Source: Pyrrhoderma lamaoense (Eukaryota > Basidiomycota > Agaricomycetes > Hymenochaetales > Hymenochaetaceae). Taken from it: a stretch of 64,000 nt of DNA. The stretch is taken from contig NBAZ01000038.1 of the NCBI GenBank assembly GCA_002794735.1, positions 1 through 64,000 of the forward strand, read 5' to 3'. The notes under the pieces were generated by a model. The model made no database searches and was not told the origin of the DNA. It saw only the letters and a program-made list of their open reading frames with translations. The position numbers were made by a program, and so were the translations under genes. This document shows, piece after piece, positions 23,566 through 36,002 of this stretch. Each line of letters starts with the position of its first letter. The stretch's first letter is position 1.

Positions 23566-26500
23566 TGTATGAGAAAGAGGTAGTGTGACAGGAAAAATAT
23601 AGAGGACTAATTGTCGAGTAGCTCGTGAACAGTGAAGTGAGAAAGACTAAAGTTCGTCGTTAAGAGTGTCGTTAACTGTAAAAATTCTTGGACGAGCTCG
23701 TTGCTGGAGTCGTCGCCAATGGGAAGATATTGCACTGGCGGGGGAGATGTGAGCGGGAGATCATGACTGTCGCGTACGAGTATTTATAAAAGAAAGAGGG
23801 TCGAGTGGCAGACCTGAAAGAGGATAACCGAGAAGGCCCCTGGGAGAACGTTACGTCACAAAGACAAGCAGAGTGACGGGTGACAAGCTTATAGATGGGT
23901 GGTGACCCTTGCGTTAAAGTGCTAAAAGTGAGACAAGCAGTTTAGGGCCGGCAGCCACATCAAGCATTGCTTCTCTTGATACACGCGCCAGGATCCAGGC
24001 CTAAGAGGTGAATACGAGTGATCCCAGAACAAGCCGGGGACTACACCTTCCTTCATTGCCCGTGGTCTCCGTCGGATTTTACTTTTTACACCGCACCCGC
24101 TTCTCAATTTCTTCCTTTTTTATACTCTTCTTTTCCGATCCTCCCGCCTACCGACGTCCTCAGGCCGAGACCCCATCACCGACTACCCAGCCGTTGCGGG
24201 TACGGCAGCGGTATCCCCCCTCCCGCCTGTCGGTGACGAGCACGTTCACCTCTCGCGACACCGTGGGAGGGTACGAGGAAGGGAAAAAAAGAAAAGATAA
24301 AAAAGAGTTCCCATTAGTCACCTCCACCTTCGTCGCTTGCTATCCATCAGATGCAGAAATAGCCCTAGTTGGTCCTAGTGATGAGAACAAAGGTTGCAAC
24401 AACTGAGATACTGAAAGAGCTGCGCGATGGTTATGCGAAATGAATAATCCTATTCCGGCTTTGCAAAGGCACCGTATTCATCTTCAAATCCGGTGCCTTT
24501 CCTATTCTCTTCTAGTTCATATTCAGCGCTGAGACCATGATGAATTGCTCTCACAGGCCGAGACTTGAGAGTCAATTTTAGAGAACTCTGATCGTAAAAT
24601 TTTTTCAAAAGTGCGTGCGTGTTAGTGTAACTGAATAAGACAGTGACGTCGTTCAGGAAGCATCCACACGTCACTTTCGTGCACTCATTTCACTTTGAAT
24701 GAAGATAAGCCTGGGAGTGTTGAAATACAATATCCCATTAATAGCCACACCATGCTTACTAGCTATGCTTCCGAGCAGAGATAACCAGATAGCTTAGGCT
24801 GTTCGCACCGAACATACCTCAAAGCCAGACCGAGCAGCCGTATCAGATTCAAATATCCTATTGCTAGTTCTTCTTCTTCTTCTTTGTATAATCAGAGAAC
24901 AGGAACATACGCCCGCTACTGCCACCCATTGTCATCCATGTTTCATTTCCGATAACCGAGATTGCGACATAGGAATTTAAAAAATTTGAGAACAATGATA
25001 AACATAGTCTGTCTCACTCTTTATCAAGGCTCCGCCCATCCAGAAAGATGAATCAGCCATCTTCTTTCTTTTCTTCGACTCTTCCTCGCTTCTTTTTGTT
25101 TCCCAAACATAGTGATGTATCACATTGATTACACGTGCTGAACTCTCAATTTGATGAGTGAGATAGTGAAGCCACCGCCTGAGAGTAAGTCGCAGAGAAA
25201 ACAGGGCAGACGATCTGAGAGTTGATTTTGATGTATCAAATGAGAGCCACACTATTTTCCCTACTTTTAAGGTTCATCCCTAATGGTGATGAGAAACCAT
25301 CTCTGAAACACGAAAACCTTTTTCTTTATTCATCAAAGTCTTGCTCATCAACAGAACCCGCATTTAGACCGAGCACAAATGTGAGAACCTTGTCCAAAAG
25401 CAGGCCAAATGAAAGCCTCTTTTTTTTTTCTTCCTTCCTTTTGCCACACACACAGGGAAGGAGAGCCTAATCAGGTTTCATACCCGCCTCGGAAAGACAA
25501 CAAGGACTACAGCCAGCCAACGAGAGGGCGCACAGATGAAAAAGGATTAGCATAACTATAACCATATCCACTCAGTGTCCCGCACACTAAAAGAAATAAA
25601 CTAGGTTGATTTGTGTGGCCGATCTTCATATCTGTTTCCATGAATCCCTGTTCGTAGACAGGAGGGAAAGAAAAGTCCAGAACACGTCTTCCGTACTTCT
25701 GAGAAGGTACCCTCTATCCATCGCGTGCCGGTTAGTATAGAGAAAAGCTACGGAGCGCGATCTCCCGCTGAGCCCGTAGGCGTGGCCGACCCGGATAGTC
25801 AGTCGTATGAAAGAGGCGTACCCACTTCTGAATTGTTCGTCGCGTCACCTATGGGCCCTATCGCCGGATTGGGTAAGCGCACGTGGCAAGTGGCCTCATA
25901 AGACCTTTTTCTTTACATGTAATCCCCTCCTTCTTTTCAGGAGATAGGGTGTTGTAACAAAGACAAAAAAAGTTATGTATAGCTAATGCTAATAGACTTC
26001 GTAAGCACAATGACCTTTCTGTGTGGAGAGCGGATACGAAAGAGCTGAGATCAGTCATGGAACCTATACAATTGATATTGACCTGTCAAAGACCCAAAAC
26101 AACGACAAATCAGAGACTGTTTAACATGCTGTATCAATCATATTTGGATTCTGAGCAGCTTAGTAGTCACCCCAGAAGCATTTTTCCTCTAACGACAGCA
26201 CACATGTTCTACACAAGAAGCCGCACAACCATGCCTCCGAAGGTTGCACATGGTCCACCTTGTCTCTTCCCTTTCATTGATATCTTTGTCTTCTTCCAGA
26301 AACAAGGTTTTAGCTCAAAATAGCCACAGCTGTCCAACATAGTTTCCAAATCGAATAAAGAGACTTATTCTTGCGAGCGACTCCAAACGAATACCTTTAG
26401 CGAGAACGTCGGTGGAGAGGGGCCAGACTCGGACTTATCATATCGTAATACCCTTTTTTATGCTATGCCCTGGTTTTTCCAAATATCCTCTCGCATACGG

Positions 26501-29500
26501 TTTACAATTTTAATGCATCCGCAACTACCGAGATAATATAATATGTAATTTCGTAGCCGGCCATAAGCCGTAAACAGACAAACCAAGAACTCGCGGGATA
26601 CAGACATGAATATAATACAACCCTCGTATAATCATTTTTCCATGAGAAAATATACGTGATGAAGGAGACCAAAGTTTCAGTCGTATTCTCGCTCGTATAA
26701 CTAGTCAGCATTGCCATTAGCGTATGTGTAGTGTATGCTTATGATCAGGGATGGAATAGCAAAGTTTTATATGGAAGGTTCAATGCACGGGGAGTGATTA
26801 GATCGTGGGGTCACCCCGCGTAAAAGCGCGATCGTGGCCATCGTGTGCCTGTGCTGATTCCAGAAATATTATTTAACCCGAGTCTGATTTGCGCAGTTTG
26901 TGATTGGGCACTTAGTGATATAACTTCATTAACATTTCTATACAGAACCCTCCGCCTTCAAACCAGACTTGCATGTACCTTTTTCGTTAGAAGTGGAAAG
27001 CAAAGCGTGGAATATAGCATGTTCTAAAGCACTCCTGGTTACTGGGTTTAATACTCGTATATTCTCAAACGCACCCTTTTTGATAGATCGCTAGCCCTGG
27101 ATGCCATTTTTGCTGGTTGAAGAAGACATGGAAGACACGCATAACTCACTTAATAACTAGGGTGCTCTGCATGGGTAACGTTATTTTCATATTGTCCACG
27201 ATGCAGATGACCTGACAAGGATACATGGTAAGTCACATTGCAGGATTTTCTATCTTGAAAGAAGCATGTGAAAAGATGCCATTTCCTTTCATCATGGTAC
27301 AACTGACTCATAGGATCTACAGGTGATATAGATGTAGCCCACCAGACTTCCTTATCTTTACGGCGCGTGCGTATAGAACTGACCACAAAAGAGACACAAA
27401 AAAGCTTCCGCATCAATTGAGTGTGATGCTATCTAATCACCCCAGTTAACCTCGTGTCAAAACTAGTGACCCTACACGTTACCTATACGAAACGATATTT
27501 GTTACCTAACCCTCCGATGGCAATTGTTCGTATACACACCTTGGAGACATAGACGCCTATCTGGTTCTAATTTACTGATATTTACGGGCTCCATTTCTCT
27601 ATTCTATAGAAGACCACACGCAGAATTGTAGTCTTCTGAAAGTGCTGTATTGATCCTATTCTCTTGATTGATGGGATGTAAATAAAGCCACATACAAACA
27701 TAGACACATGTTTGTTCATCAGCGCGCCTGCGAAGGAAGGGTGCTTCTAGACTTCTGACACAGCTTTATCGAATTTGAAACTTACTGAATTAAAGGCCTC
27801 GACAAGATTAAAGGGTGGCTCCATATTACCATTCAGTAATCCCACCTGTCTTGTCTTGTAATAGGAGCTTTTAGTAGCAGAATTATCAAGTCGACGCTCC
27901 GCGATTGACGCACGGATACCAAAAGGCTGATGACATCTGCCCCTGATAGCCAAACTTTGGGGAGACCAATCCTTCTGTAGCGTAAAAAATACCTAAGAAC
28001 TTATCATTTTATCTCACGTCGCCGGTTGGAATAACGAGTGACGGAAAAAACAAACTGGCGTAACATAGCCTGTAAATTCCATAAATGTCAATATACCAAA
28101 TTAGTCTCGGTATCATCCCGACAATATATCTTCCGATTTCGTGAACTGGCGTCATCCCAAACCGGGTTAATACCTATCCGGTGTTAGCTAGTACTGCGCT
28201 CAAATCGATAGATAAATGACTGCAGGAATGAAATGTGGTCATTAAATAGACCGGAAGCGGAAAACTTCGTAGAGTTGGTAACCGCGGAGATGGCTAAAAC
28301 TCAATGACAAATTCCACATTGTCTGACCTGATACTCAAGAAAAAAAAAGCGGTCGAATTTCGAACTAGAATAAACATGGACTACAAAAAAAAACTTCCTC
28401 TTCTCTTCTCTGCCTTTTTCCCTTTCATAAATTCGTCTTTTACTAAGATAGCCGCAGAAGTGCTGTATGATAGGAACACATTTCATTTCTATTGTTGATG
28501 CTTAAGCACGTTCGTCACAAGTATCCACCGTATATTATCAGGACGTCCCTGATGTTATAATTAAGTAGTTATCAATGAACGGAGTCGGGATCGGTACGAC
28601 AGCCGTGAACGTTGAATAAAGGGTGTGGATAGACCTTTTCTAGAGCCACTAGTACGCAGAAGGCGAAGACTTTGCAATTGCCGAGACGATCAGTCTTAAC
28701 ATAGTGTAAAAGGATTGAATTGAGATTCTAGAAAAAGTGAGATTGCCATTGATGAGATCCTTTAAAAAAAAAGTGGTATTAAGAAGAGAGGTTAAGACCA
28801 CGTCCAGGTGTTAATTCAAGTAAGCTTATACATGAGTTTCTATTAATTGACTTCCATGGAAGTAGGCAATTTGATTCAAGTCTATTCTTAGACCATACCA
28901 CACATAATTTTTTTTTTCGTCACTAATCACCAAAATAGATTTTTGTCAGCAATTGATGATACTATTATTTCGCCATATCGTCTCAAACGTCTGAGTTCGC
29001 TCCACTTACAAGAGTTAGTACATTCTCCACTTGTATAAAACTATTTTTTGTATGGCGGATATGAAGCCGACTCGTTCCCTGTCTCCATTTCCGCGTAAGA
29101 CATCGAGTTAACCCTTTCAAAGCAGAAGTTTGTTATTTTTGTATAAACCATATCTATTTTTCTTTATGAAAAGAACCTGCATGTAGCAGATAAGTCAATA
29201 CTTGAATGAAGAGTTGGCTTCCCCTTCTCAATACTCAGAGATAGCAACAAGTTGGAGGACTATGCGGAAGCTATAATAAGGATCATAAACCTAGGGTCAG
29301 AGATGAAGGTGCAAATAAGAATGAAAAACATTGGCTATGAATAGCAGACAAGATATATCAACCAAGCGAAGATAAAGCTGCAAGGCTACATGTTCGCAAC
29401 AACCTTATCATCTCAATCCCGATGATTTAGGTGATCTACTCATGCGTCACTACAATCGATACATTCCGTACGGGGACAAGCTTGATTGATTGTTCTGTAT

Positions 29501-31541
29501 AGTTTTTTTTTTGCTAGACAAAATTGAAAAAGGGAACTGTCGTACATACGGAGTCACTTTGTACCCGAGTACTATTGGAGTTTTGGAGCATAGTTGCACA
29601 GATTCCAAGTTGGCTGAGTTTTGTCCATCTTCATTGCCAAAGCAATGTTAACAACGCCGATAGATACCGTTGAGCTAAGGTTAGAGATGTATTCTGGGCC
29701 ACAGCTCTCCGGGACGACAAGAGGTAATCTGAAACCAGATACATCTATTCCCTCAGATCATTGGGAAAGAATTCAGTTTACCATATTTGTGAGAAGTAGA
29801 CTAAGCGATCCGCAACTGCGCTGCGGTGGCTCTGATGCATTGAAACAACACAACAGTTAGTATAATACTTCTGATTGAGTTTGCAGACAGAGGAACGAGC
29901 TAAAAGATCGGAAACTCGTATTAGTGTATATTGAGTGGACCAGACACCGTGTAAGTCCGTATACGTTGTATACAGTCATGACAAGACACAAGCCAGATTA
30001 GAAAACGAAACACATGTAAGACTCTCGACGTGTCCCCGAGGTGTGGCGTTTGTACTAGATTTCAATTATTCAGGCACCAACTTTTGGGATATGTACTGCA
30101 ATCTTGCAATCTCGGACGATGAACACTAAAATCGTATTAATGACTTGCTTCTTTCCTCGTGCCAGTTGCTTTTTGCTAGACATGAAGGACATAACCCTGA
30201 TGAGTGCGGCACAAGTCCGCATGCAATACCAGAATAAAGATTATAAGTACTCGGCACCCGAGTAGTATCGACCTTGGTAAAAATGACTGCGAGTTTAAAA
30301 GGAAACATAGAGTTTCCGTAAGCGTAAATTTACCCTAAACCCACTGCGTCATACCCTACCAAATTTAGCAGGAGAGAAGCACTATCAGTACATGTATAAC
30401 AACCCGACTCCGAGTTCCCAGGCGGGATGAGCGTATTACCCAGATGAGAGAAATCCGTGCAGCTCGAGATCTTTAAAAGATGTAGGTTCCAAGAAGCTCA
30501 AGGGACATCAGTATAAAATAATCTTCCTCAAACGTGGGCCTAGCTAACCAAGGCCTCAATTCAGTGAGAAAGGAAGCTGAATTACAAAGTGAAGCGTTTT
30601 GTCGCCATCTCGCGGGTCGGGATAAATTTATATTAAGAAAATTTATCAGTACTCTGCAACTTGATGTTTATTCCTGTATTTAATGTGTCGAACATATGGC
30701 ATTTGCAAGTCGATTTCTTGTAAACGATTCGGAAAAGTGCGGAAAGATCGTTCGACCCGGTAGAAAGCTCAGGAGCAGACGGTTTGACACGAGCCTACAG
30801 TCATAGAAAAAGTAAAAGCTAAGACGGAACGACGAAAACATATATGTATAATATTCTAGTGTTTCCAATTTGTCGTTAGTCCTCCAGCCAAGTACAAGAC
30901 AAAATGAAGTCGCCAAAAACTTGAGAATAGCATCAAGTCTTCTTGGACGGGTTAGGATCTGTTCCATTTGAGAGTAGCATGTGTAAGTCTAGAAGGCGTT
31001 CACGACATCTTCGTACGTGTAAAGAATAATAATGAGAAGCACTTCGGAGCGACTTTGAGAGAAGGACATCTACGGAATGGATTTAAAAGCAAGCTTAATC
31101 AAGTCAATATCAGTTCATCGTGGTTTATCCTGGAAATCAGGCATCCCGGAACGAAAATTAGGTGAGAAGGTAGGGCAATGGGTTAGCAAGATTGCCATGA
31201 AGATTTTCTTTTAATTCATGCGACGAGCACACTTTTTTGTTTAGCAGATACCACCAATGAGCTGATTGAATAGCCGCCGCATGTTTTTACTGACAATCAA
31301 AATGGACAGAAGTCGTACAGTCCGTATACATGTACGACTCCGTCATTGGAGGATTGATGGACAGACATGGTGTCGGTGGGAAAATACATCGAATTTGGTT
31401 GGCTCAAAGTCACAGTCACTAATAACCTAAGTGTCACACCTACCGGACACAGGCAGTTCGTGCTCATCGTCCGTGATTTTCCGGCCATAGTAAACTTATT
31501 CCCCTCCAACATCGTCGCTGCCACTTTCACTGCTGACAATA
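23566..31541. other. Gene-poor region of about 8 kb
   Basis: No well-supported gene. The left end (23566-23900) is the promoter flank of the DUF6699 gene. A GC-richer patch at 24000-24400 carries a 132-codon frame (24008-24406) without recognisable domain. The rest has short unrelated frames with stops in all frames. No transposon protein motif, terminal repeat or long tandem array was recognised. One weak spliced-gene candidate at 29621-30129 is listed separately. Confidence 0.5.
29621..30129 (+). other. Weak candidate for a small spliced gene
   Basis: A 79-codon frame (containing VELRLEMYSGPQLSG and WERIQFTIFVRSR) is followed, across a possible intron ending near 29885, by a segment reading ELKDRKLVLVYIEWTRHR. 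Further on, a 64-codon frame ends at 30129. The composition looks more protein-like than its surroundings, but I recognise no family and cannot join the pieces with confidence. It may be chance or a decayed gene. Confidence 0.2.
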
Positions 31542-32368
31542 ATGAGCACGCGTATCGTTGGTTTGTCCCCAGCGCTCAAGCGCACGACTTTTCAGTCCAG
31601 CCTTGGTGAGTGAATGTGCAACTCATGCTTCCCCAGAACCTTCTTCTAAGACTTCTCATACTGTTACTATAGTGCGGAATCAGGCCGTTCTCCGCAATGT
31701 CATTCTCAGACGGTACATTTATGTTGTAATCTTGCGTTACTTCCGCTCGTGTTTCTGATATTCTTCATTATAGTGGTATCCAAACGGAATTTCATCCTGC
31801 CTCGAAAGCTCAAGACGTTCTTAACACGCAACGCCTCAAACGACCTGTTAGCCCTCATATGACTATCTACCAACCTCAACTCACATGGTATCCATCCATT
31901 ATCAACCGTGTAACTGGAGCTGCACTTAGCGCTTGTGGGTATCCTAAATGTTGAACCAAAATCCCTTACTTACTGATATTCTGCATCTGTGCGGTTTATC
32001 CCACTCTAACTCCTATCTTAATCCAGTACTTTACGGGTTCACTATCTCATATGTTGTTCTTCCATACGTTGGCTTCCCATTCACTAGCACAGACGTAGTT
32101 CAACTTGTTTCAACGCTTCCAGACTTCGTTAAATACACAGGAAAAGCGCTTCTTGCAGCACCGTTTGCATTCCATTCATTGAACGGTATACGACATTTGG
32201 CATGGGATTCTGGGAAATGTGAGATTTCAATGCATGTGTTACCAGGTCCAATCTGAACTGACATGTATCACACATAATCTAGTCCTCAGTATAAAGGGTG
32301 TCTACAGCACCGGTTACGCCGTAATTGGCGCTTCTGCACTAGCTACACTGGGTTTACTATTCGTGTAG
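31542..32368 (+). CDS. sdh3: Succinate dehydrogenase cytochrome b560 subunit (SDH3/SdhC), mitochondrial
   Basis: Membrane-anchor subunit of respiratory complex II; it binds heme b and ubiquinone in the inner mitochondrial membrane. Signatures are [20 protein letters not shown] before the first helix and the heme-ligand segment [16 protein letters not shown]. Three membrane helices are visible, and the protein ends [18 protein letters not shown]. The N-terminus ([20 protein letters not shown]) is basic and hydroxylated, as expected of a mitochondrial presequence. Exons: 31542-31605, 31673-31712, 31774-31934, 32027-32218, 32283-32368. They total 543 nt, exactly in frame, for 180 residues, the usual size. 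It lies about 600 bp upstream of the MINDY gene in the same orientation, with no functional link implied. Confidence 0.93.
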
Positions 32369-32967
32369 ACATGTGTATATCGCTTAGCTTCCTACTACTT
32401 CTGAAATCTCAAGTACGGCATCTGCAATAAAAATGAGTATAAAAGAAGGCAATACCAGTCTGAACTGTAATTTTCAAGAAAGGTCGATTAATGTGACTAT
32501 AATGATAATCAACTTCCTAATATCCAAATATCATGGAAGAGATATTGCTTGCTAACTCCTGGGAGCAAGCGGCTTGATGAAGACCTGATTAAATGCGTAT
32601 TGTGTTCATGACTTCATATACTACGATAAGCTACATGTATAATTTAGGCTTGATAGCACCAAAACGGTGATTTAAATTTTATGGTATCATTGTAATCCAG
32701 TTGTGCAAGGTACAGACATATTAGTAGGTCATGTACATTGAAACTAGAAGCATGCTTCATCATAAATCTATGCATGGACGATGTTTAAAGCATCATCTCC
32801 TATTTTGATTTAAGAAATGCTTAAAGTCTAAGCATAATGCCTATTGTTTAAATTATTGATGACGTCAGCAAGTTTTAGTTAGCAATGATCACCGCATCTC
32901 TTGCTTTTTGAAGGAGAACTTAACCTTTCTCTTTTGCCTACCATATCCACTACCATATACCAACGAC
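32369..32967. other. Intergenic between SDH3 and the MINDY gene
   Basis: About 600 bp without coding potential. It should hold the SDH3 3' end and the MINDY promoter. An upstream frame in phase with the MINDY coding region (from about 32901) contains no ATG, which is why the start is placed at 32968. Confidence 0.5.
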
Positions 32968-34737
32968 ATGACAGACCAAGTATCCTCGAGGACGCTGCTC
33001 AGAATAACGTACAGAGCCCAGTGAATGCGAACCCAATAACTTCACAAGAGAGTATTGCTGAAGATGAAGCTGCAGTAACCCAGGCCAGAGCTGCGAACGC
33101 ACAAGCTGTTAAAGAATCTAGAGAAGGTGTCTGGTTCTTGAAACAAATTTGGTATAATGGTCAAGCCAAAAAAATTGTTATGCAGAACTATAATGGGTGA
33201 GAACTTACCCTTCTTGCAATTTGCCGCAATCTAATAAATTGCATATACATATACAGACCATGCTCGTTCATCGCCATATGTAAGCCACACTTTACTGTTT
33301 CTACAAGTTCAGAACGTGTTGAAGTTCAAGCTCGTAAGGATTTATAGGCAATATCCTACTTCTTCGAGGAGATATCGTAATTGAACCACCTGAACGAACG
33401 TCTATCTCCTACGACATCCTGGCTCAACTTGTTGGCGAGTACCTGCTGCGGACGAGTCCAGACGTGGATCTCTCGGCTGCGCTTACAATGATGCCGCTTA
33501 CCCAGAGTAAGTCTTGCATGCTGCGTAGTCCTGAATTAAGCCAAGTAGAGTCTAAAGTAGCAGAATTCTAGAGGGCATGGATTTGAATCCTCTATTTACT
33601 TCTCCAACGGCATTCAGGCCAGCGGGTGATAATGGTGCACTCGAGCTTTTTGAGAAGGCTAATATACCCCTTGTACATGGATGGCTTGTTGATCCTTCTA
33701 GTGAGAAAGAGTATAGAGTGTTGTCCGAGACTGGGGATTACGACTCTTCTGTCAACCTCATTGTAGAAGCAGACTCATTGACAAAAGGACAGTTAGTTGT
33801 AGACGAGAATGGTGCAGGTCCAAGTTCTGCAGGTTCTTCAGCGATGCATGCAAACTATAATATGTCGGAAGAAGAGAGGAAGAAAGTTGAAAACGGTAGG
33901 TTTCATACCTAGCTACTAATACACATATTCTAATCTACTCCCAACAGCTGTCGTCGTCGGAAACTTCCTTGGGTCAAGTAGCCACCAACTAACCTATCAT
34001 GGCCTTTTTACTCTCGCGTCAATTATCAAGCCAGGAGCATTAGTAGCTCTATTTCGTAACTCACATCTATCCGTACTTCATAGAAGGCCCGAAGGAGATG
34101 ACACGGCTCTCTATAATCTCGTCACTGACTATGTTTTCCATAACGAACCATCTGTTGTCTGGGAGCGAATAGAAGACGTCGATGGCAGCGGGTCAACATT
34201 CGTAGATGCTGAATTCAGACGCTCAAGTCCAGCTGGAGGTGACTTCGCTGGATACACACCAGAGGCTGCTCACCCTGAACACATGTCTGAAGCAGACCGT
34301 GCAGAGTAGGTTTTCAATCTATCCCCCAAATCCAAATTCAGAAGCATCTCCCTGTTAGAGAAATATGCTTTAAGCCTAACATGTGCTTCTACATCCTATT
34401 TTCACAGCCGAGAACTTGCAAAGATGTTACAACAGAAGAAGACGCACGCGCACAGCAAATTTATGCACGTAGACAACAACAACAACTTCAACGTAGACAA
34501 CAAATTAGTCCTCAACCACAACAACAGTATGACCCTCGTGATCCTCGATATGCTCATTACATCCAACAAGAACAACTTGCGCAGCAACATCATGCTTGGA
34601 TGCGGGGACAGATACCACAGCCTGGACCGGAAGTAAATTTAGCAACAGCAACAGTATCACCATCAATGCAATCTCAGAGTAACGGAAATACCCCTCGTCC
34701 CCACAGAAGATTAAACGGAAGACGTCATGTATCATAA
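32968..34737 (+). CDS. MINDY-family (FAM63-type) deubiquitinase with Gln-rich tail
   Basis: Cysteine protease of the MINDY family, known to trim Lys48-linked polyubiquitin. Visible hallmarks are WFLKQIWYNG, the catalytic-Cys segment NGPCSFIAICNILLLRGD, and SYDILAQLVGEYLL. QLTYHGLF is followed by the catalytic His in LFRNSHLSVL, then YNLVTDYVF and VVWERIEDVDGSGSTFVDAEF. The C-terminus is Gln-rich (ARRQQQQLQRRQQ). Exons: 32968-33196, 33257-33279 (23 nt, carries the Cys), 33348-33506, 33572-33895, 33948-34305, 34408-34737, for about 474 residues. The sum is 1,423 nt, two short of a multiple of three. This matches breaks near 32980-32995 (just after MTDQ) and near 34433 (between KMLQ and EEDARAQQIYARR). 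The start at 32968 is chosen because it is the only ATG that fits, and it depends on the first break. Confidence 0.88.
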
Positions 34738-36002
34738 TGTAATCGTAATGCTAATTTATATCATCCACCTTCCCACACAATTGCCCAGACTATCTACCCC
34801 CTCAACCCTTAGCTGAAGGAATCATTACGACTGCAGTAGCCCACGCTATAAATATCCATAACTCATAATTCTGTTTCATCATCTCTTGTCGAAAATTTCT
34901 TCTAATATACCCCTACTTTATGTACATATAGTGTAGCAGAACTATATAAATCTGTATATCCTCAAACTCATCTCAATCATATAACTCCCTGTAGTCTCAC
35001 ACAGTCATATGACGGTTTTTTGACTAAATGTAGTTCTGTCTGCGGATACGTTTTGCGTTTAAAGTGGGAGAAATGAATTAGAGTCTGGGAATGCCTAGCT
35101 AGGATTCAATTGAAAGCCGGGCCCTCTCTGAGACCCCATGGATATAACGGTCATCGTCATATATACGCGTCTATTTGTTAGTGTATATAATGGAATACCT
35201 TTGTAACAACTCTGCCAAGACGCCATACAACTTGATTACTGTTGAGTTGGAACAATTGACTTATGGACTATGGTATTACCAAATAACAATAAGCAGACCT
35301 TCTTATCGACTAGACGACACCAGAACGGCGTCTGACTACATTGTTCTCTATTGTAGGAGTTCAATCACAAAACTGGGTAATTATTTCTCTCCTTTTTGCA
35401 CTTTCCATGTGTAATGGACATAACAACCCCACAGAGATTATGTATATGAAACCCAGAGCCAGAGCCCAAAATTCGATATTCTAAATTTAAATTTATGAGT
35501 TGGTATAGTATTCTGTTTCAATACATCAGACACAATGAGGGACGGACTAGTCAGAGTAAAACGAAAAGAGAGAGTAATGGAGAATAGAGATAAAAAGGAG
35601 ATTGGATGAAGAGCGACAGATACGAGAGGAGACATAACGAGGATAACATATTGGGAAATATGATAAGATGTAAAGGGGTCTCCTTCAGAGACAAGAAAGG
35701 CAGCGGATACTTGCATTAACAAAATGCTATCCACGTAAATAGAGACCCAGGAGAGTTGTAAAAAGGAAGAGGGAGGATGAGAGGATCAGGAGAGGGTAAA
35801 GTAGAAGAAAATAGAATTGCATCCATAAGCAAATAAAGTAATTGATTGTATTACAACTGTATAGACACAAGCCAAGTGTTGGAAGTTAACCTCTCGTGAA
35901 GTAGGAACGGAACTTGAGTCTGAAAAGCGTCTGAAGGTCGAGGCAGCGCATAACAGTGAGATTAGAAGACTGAAATAGATAAAAAATGGGGGAAACACTC
36001 TT
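34738..36002. other. Intergenic between convergent MINDY and Bqt4-like genes
   Basis: This holds 3' flanks of two convergent genes. The longest minus-strand frames (35438-35734 and 35786-36028) show no recognisable domain. The latter overlaps the last Bqt4-like exon in another frame. Nothing else was seen. Confidence 0.5.

Noticed and set aside
24008..24406. 132-codon plus-strand frame
   Set aside because: No domain, biased composition in a GC-richer patch, no supporting splice structure; probably chance.
31297..31609. Overlapping 80-codon frames on both strands
   Set aside because: They overlap the start of SDH3 in other frames; the SDH3 exon model sums exactly and explains the region.
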